Under the pieces are notes generated by a model. It made no database searches. It was not told the DNA's origin and saw nothing but the letters and a program-made list of their open reading frames with translations. From the NCBI RefSeq assembly GCF_965638725.1, contig NC_134951.1, positions 71,571,568 through 71,635,567 of the forward strand: 64,000 nt of DNA, read 5' to 3'. This DNA is from Aptenodytes patagonicus. Lineage: Eukaryota > Chordata > Aves > Sphenisciformes > Spheniscidae. Positions 60,486 to 64,000 of the stretch are shown piece by piece (the first letter of the stretch is position 1; the number at the start of each line of letters is the position of its first letter). The translations under genes and the position numbers were made by a program.

Positions 60486-63400
60486 CTACGAGAAAGAGCA
60501 CACACACGATGTCTCATTACGTACCTCGTACCTCGTTGCTGAAGGTGCTGTGGTTTGTCACAGAGTACATCTCCTATTGTTTGCAAATAGCTAAGGAGAA
60601 GGCACACAATTAGTTCATTTTACCTACATGGCGAGCTTTGAATTAGTCTTGAATTAGTTACCGTATATCTGAGACAGAATTGGGCTGAACACAAATTTCA
60701 AGAGATGCATACAGTGTCTTTATACGTCACAATCGATCAGCAGAAAAATACAACTCATATTATTTATCCTATGAGTAGACAGCAATGTGATCAGGAGTCA
60801 AAGTTAAAACGTAGTGTTGGCATAAAAAAAATTCCAGTGAATTGCAATTGCAACCACGTAATGGAAATCCTTACCTGCCACAGCTTAAAAAACAGTGAAA
60901 TGACCAGAAGAAAAATGGGTACCGTAGAATCTGTTTCAGATTTCTGTATCTGATGTTATTGCATTGAACATAATGTTCATCTTCTGTACATGCCATCTAG
61001 CTCCAATCTTTCAAAAAACCATGTATATACTACACTTTGTTGAAAGAAGAAACCTCAGCAGAACTCTTTTGGTTTTGAAAATTAATCACGGATTGGTATA
61101 ATGCTTTCATAACTGAGACTTAAGTTTGTCTGAAAAACTGCCCTGAATGAAGCCCTTACCTAATTATCCACATTTTCAGATGTGAAGATCTTCAGACCAA
61201 ATATTTTTGAAGGCTAAACCTTATCTACACTTAAGTTTTAAAAAGTATCTAAGTACGCTTTGAACTTGATTTATCAAATGCTATAGATAAACTGAGGCAC
61301 AAGGAAGAAAATAATCCAATCCAAATAAGCAGAATAACCCGATGTAATGAGTGATCCAACTTCAAAAATAAGCTTTTATTCTTTTAATCCATAATACAAT
61401 TATCTACCTTTTCTTGGTATAGTTGAAGACTGCACATATTATGATATGTATATGGATATAGATTTACACATATAAATTCAGATATATAAATAAAAACACA
61501 TGCAAAAATATACTTACTTGTATATTCATAGCCCACATAGGAAAATACAAAACTCAGACCTGTTTCTTCAATGTACCCCCTGTAAATTTATGCTGTTTTT
61601 CCAAATAAAGGAGACAAGAAAGGAAACAACCACCCCTTTACATAGCTTTGGTACCTGTCAGCTTTTTTTAGTCACGAAAAACAAAGCATTTAATTTTATC
61701 CTACAGGCAGGGAAAGCTGCATGTCCTGGTAGCAAGACGGAGTTTTGGTATAAATTCTCCTTTTCATTATTATACAGTATTCAAACAAAACAGACGACCC
61801 CCAAACCAATAACCCTGAATAACTTCAATGGCTTCTTGTCTTCTCCAAACCTATGGCAGACTCTTAACGCAATTGGTAGTAACGGATTTCTTTTTTAGGA
61901 GGTACAGGAGGAAGACCATTAAAGCACTATTTGGCCTAATTTTTCTTGACACACTGTGAATTTCTTCAAAAGGAAAAGAGAACGGTGTTTTCTAAATAAA
62001 GCATCTTTTTCCAAGTCAGTTTTGTCCTTTGCTCTCTGAAGACAAACTTTTCTTCACTCTTGCAAAGAGGCAAAGGCTTTCTTTTGATATGAAGGAGACA
62101 ACTGCCATACAATGTCATTTCCCTGATGAAGCTTGCAATGAGTAGTGGAGGGAGAAGATTTAAAATGCACAGTGGTGCAGTGCTCCAAGGGAAAATTACA
62201 AAGGGAAAAGAGAAAAGCAGGACCATTTGGCAACAACTTTAAAAGATTTCAGTCACACAATCAAGCTTTTCTTATGTAAATACTGTATCTTAAACACCCC
62301 CACCCCCCCTTTTTAGCTGAGAATTGCTGTATTTCAACAAACGCAGTTAACTGAAAAGTTCTTTCTATGCTGGATAAGCGAGATCCTTTCCGTTACTGGG
62401 TAAAGTTACTAGTGAAGATGAAGGAAGTGATTTTTACACTTTAAAAAAGAAGTAATAGATTTTGAAAGGTTCTTTTATGGAGTGAGGCTGGGATTCTGGA
62501 AAAGACAGAAGTCTCTACAGGTATCTCTCTCTCCAATATCCTTTTGCTTTAAAAATGCACAGGAGAGACGCACCGTGCAGGTAAGCTGAAATTGGTCCTT
62601 ACCTACTAATATTTCAATACTATTACTTCCTCTAGCATGTATATCTTCTAAGCTGCGGGGCTGTTCATTGTCTCAAATTGAGGTACAACCTATTTCATGT
62701 TACCCGCTATGGACATCAATCTCAATCGTAGCTCATGAAAGCATACTGCTGTACAACAGCTCTAAATCAGAAAGTAGGAAACTATTTCCAGTTTAGACGG
62801 AGAGTGGAAATTAAATAAAAGGAATATACTAGCTTTGGCCAAGACAGCAAGAAAACAACTGAAGTCTAAAAAAATTGCTTCTGTACACAGAAAGACCTGA
62901 ATGGCAGAACCTAATTCCGAAATTTCATCTGGCAAGGCAATACCTTTCCCTTCCATCCTCCCATGTAATGCCGCACTTGGAACTGACACAGCTTTCCATC
63001 TCTGGAAAGAGCCCAGCAAGTGAAAAGACTCAGCACTATCCCTGGCAGAACTTTGTCCTTCCCCGGTCCCCTATCAAAGCACTGACTGCAGCACGCGTGA
63101 GCTAATTCAGTAACACTGAAAGGCGACATCCTGTAAGAGCAAATGTTATTTTATCCTGAGATTGGGTGCAGTGCGCAGTACAGAGCTCCTCCACATATTA
63201 TTCTGCTCTATGATGGCTTGGAATGGAAAGTTTCTTTAGGGAGACATAATCAGGTATTACTTCAGACTTTAATTCTCACTCCACAGTGGGCCTCCTTTGA
63301 GTAAAGACTGCCGACTGTGACAAATTGTGCTGCATCAGTGCTATAATATGAAGTGGAGTCCATTAAGAACTGAGCTGAGATCACCAAACTCATTTTGATT

Positions 63401-64000
63401 AACCTCCAGGTCACTAAACACTTATAAATATGTTACACAGCAGCTGCTAAACATATTTATATATGCTTAAGGTCACAGCATCATCTGTTGGTTGTTGGAA
63501 TTAAGTCAAAAATCTTATGTTTCCTTCTGTGCTGCTTTTAGTAAAGGCATATCCAACATACTATTTAAGAAGTAGTTATCTCAAAGCATGCTACTAGACT
63601 CTCTCCTACATCTCCCAATTCCCTCCTCCATTTTTCTGGGAGGCTAAATAAAAATCAAGTCTTCTAAAAACAGCCTGTTGTACACATAGTGACATCTAAT
63701 GGCAAAAATTCAACTGACCGGCTATGAATTCTATAGCAGAACAAACCCAGTTAAGTATACAATTTTACAATATTTACCACATAAACACCAATGGCTGGGT
63801 TGTTTAGGGATGACACAAGTGATAATTAGGAATAATAGGAAGAAATTAAGAGAAGAAACACTTATGTTGAGTATATGCAGTCACCCTCCAAGGGAATGAA
63901 GGAAACCCCAGCACTTGACACTTCTGCACACAGACAACACATTAGAAAATGTACTGGTCAGAGAAATCCTGCATTACATATGAACTAGATGACCTGTTAG
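60486..64000 (-). other. ARID1B: ARID1B intron upstream of window exon 1 (partial)
   Basis: This is the 3' part of the next upstream intron; the preceding exon is outside the window. I looked for a Pro/Gln-rich minus-strand frame bounded by AG and GT and saw none. The sequence is AT-rich. A MIR-like piece (aaactgaggcacaag) is at about 61285-61310. Confidence 0.85.
61285..61310 (-). mobile_element. Short MIR-like relic
   Basis: gataaactgaggcacaagg closely resembles the most conserved MIR segment. Only about 25 bases are recognisable, so chance is not excluded. Confidence 0.35.

Overview
This is a vertebrate nuclear genomic window. Its main content is the 3' two-thirds of ARID1B, which encodes BAF250b, the AT-rich-interaction-domain subunit of the canonical BAF (SWI/SNF) chromatin-remodelling complex. 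The gene lies on the minus strand. Thirteen coding exons can be placed to the base between 60485 and 17366. All twelve introns between them are GT-AG, and the joined frame is unbroken: 4140 nt give 1379 codons plus a stop. The protein matches human ARID1B very closely from memory and differs clearly from the paralogue ARID1A (for example it ends in FQIGQL). The first exons, with the low-complexity N-terminus, lie beyond 64000.

Organism: introns are short for ARID1B, and no Alu, L1 or other young mammalian repeat is visible. What repeats can be seen look like old MIR/CORE-SINE and CR1/L3 fossils. A sauropsid, most likely a bird, is the best guess; the species cannot be fixed from the sequence alone.

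Layout: 1-15990 is intergenic and mostly AT-rich. It holds a GC-rich unidentified block at 5740-6240, a possible broken coding unit at 8850-9145, and a strong CpG island at 9200-9720 with a perfect heat-shock-type GAA/TTC triplet. About 15990-17365 is the probable ARID1B 3' UTR. 17366-60485 holds the ARID1B exons and introns, and 60486-64000 is part of the next upstream intron.

How the parts work together: window exons 4 and 5 encode the ARID DNA-binding fold. Exons 6-11 encode proline/glutamine/methionine/tyrosine-rich disordered sequence. Exons 12 and 13 encode the conserved C-terminal BAF250_C helical region that holds the protein in the BAF core. Exon 9 is 117 nt, keeps the frame when skipped and matches an ARID1A exon, so it is a likely cassette exon.

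I found no new gene system. The notable extras are the likely cassette exon, the orphan CpG island, several perfect hairpins or palindromes (some close to splice sites), and a set of ancient repeat relics.
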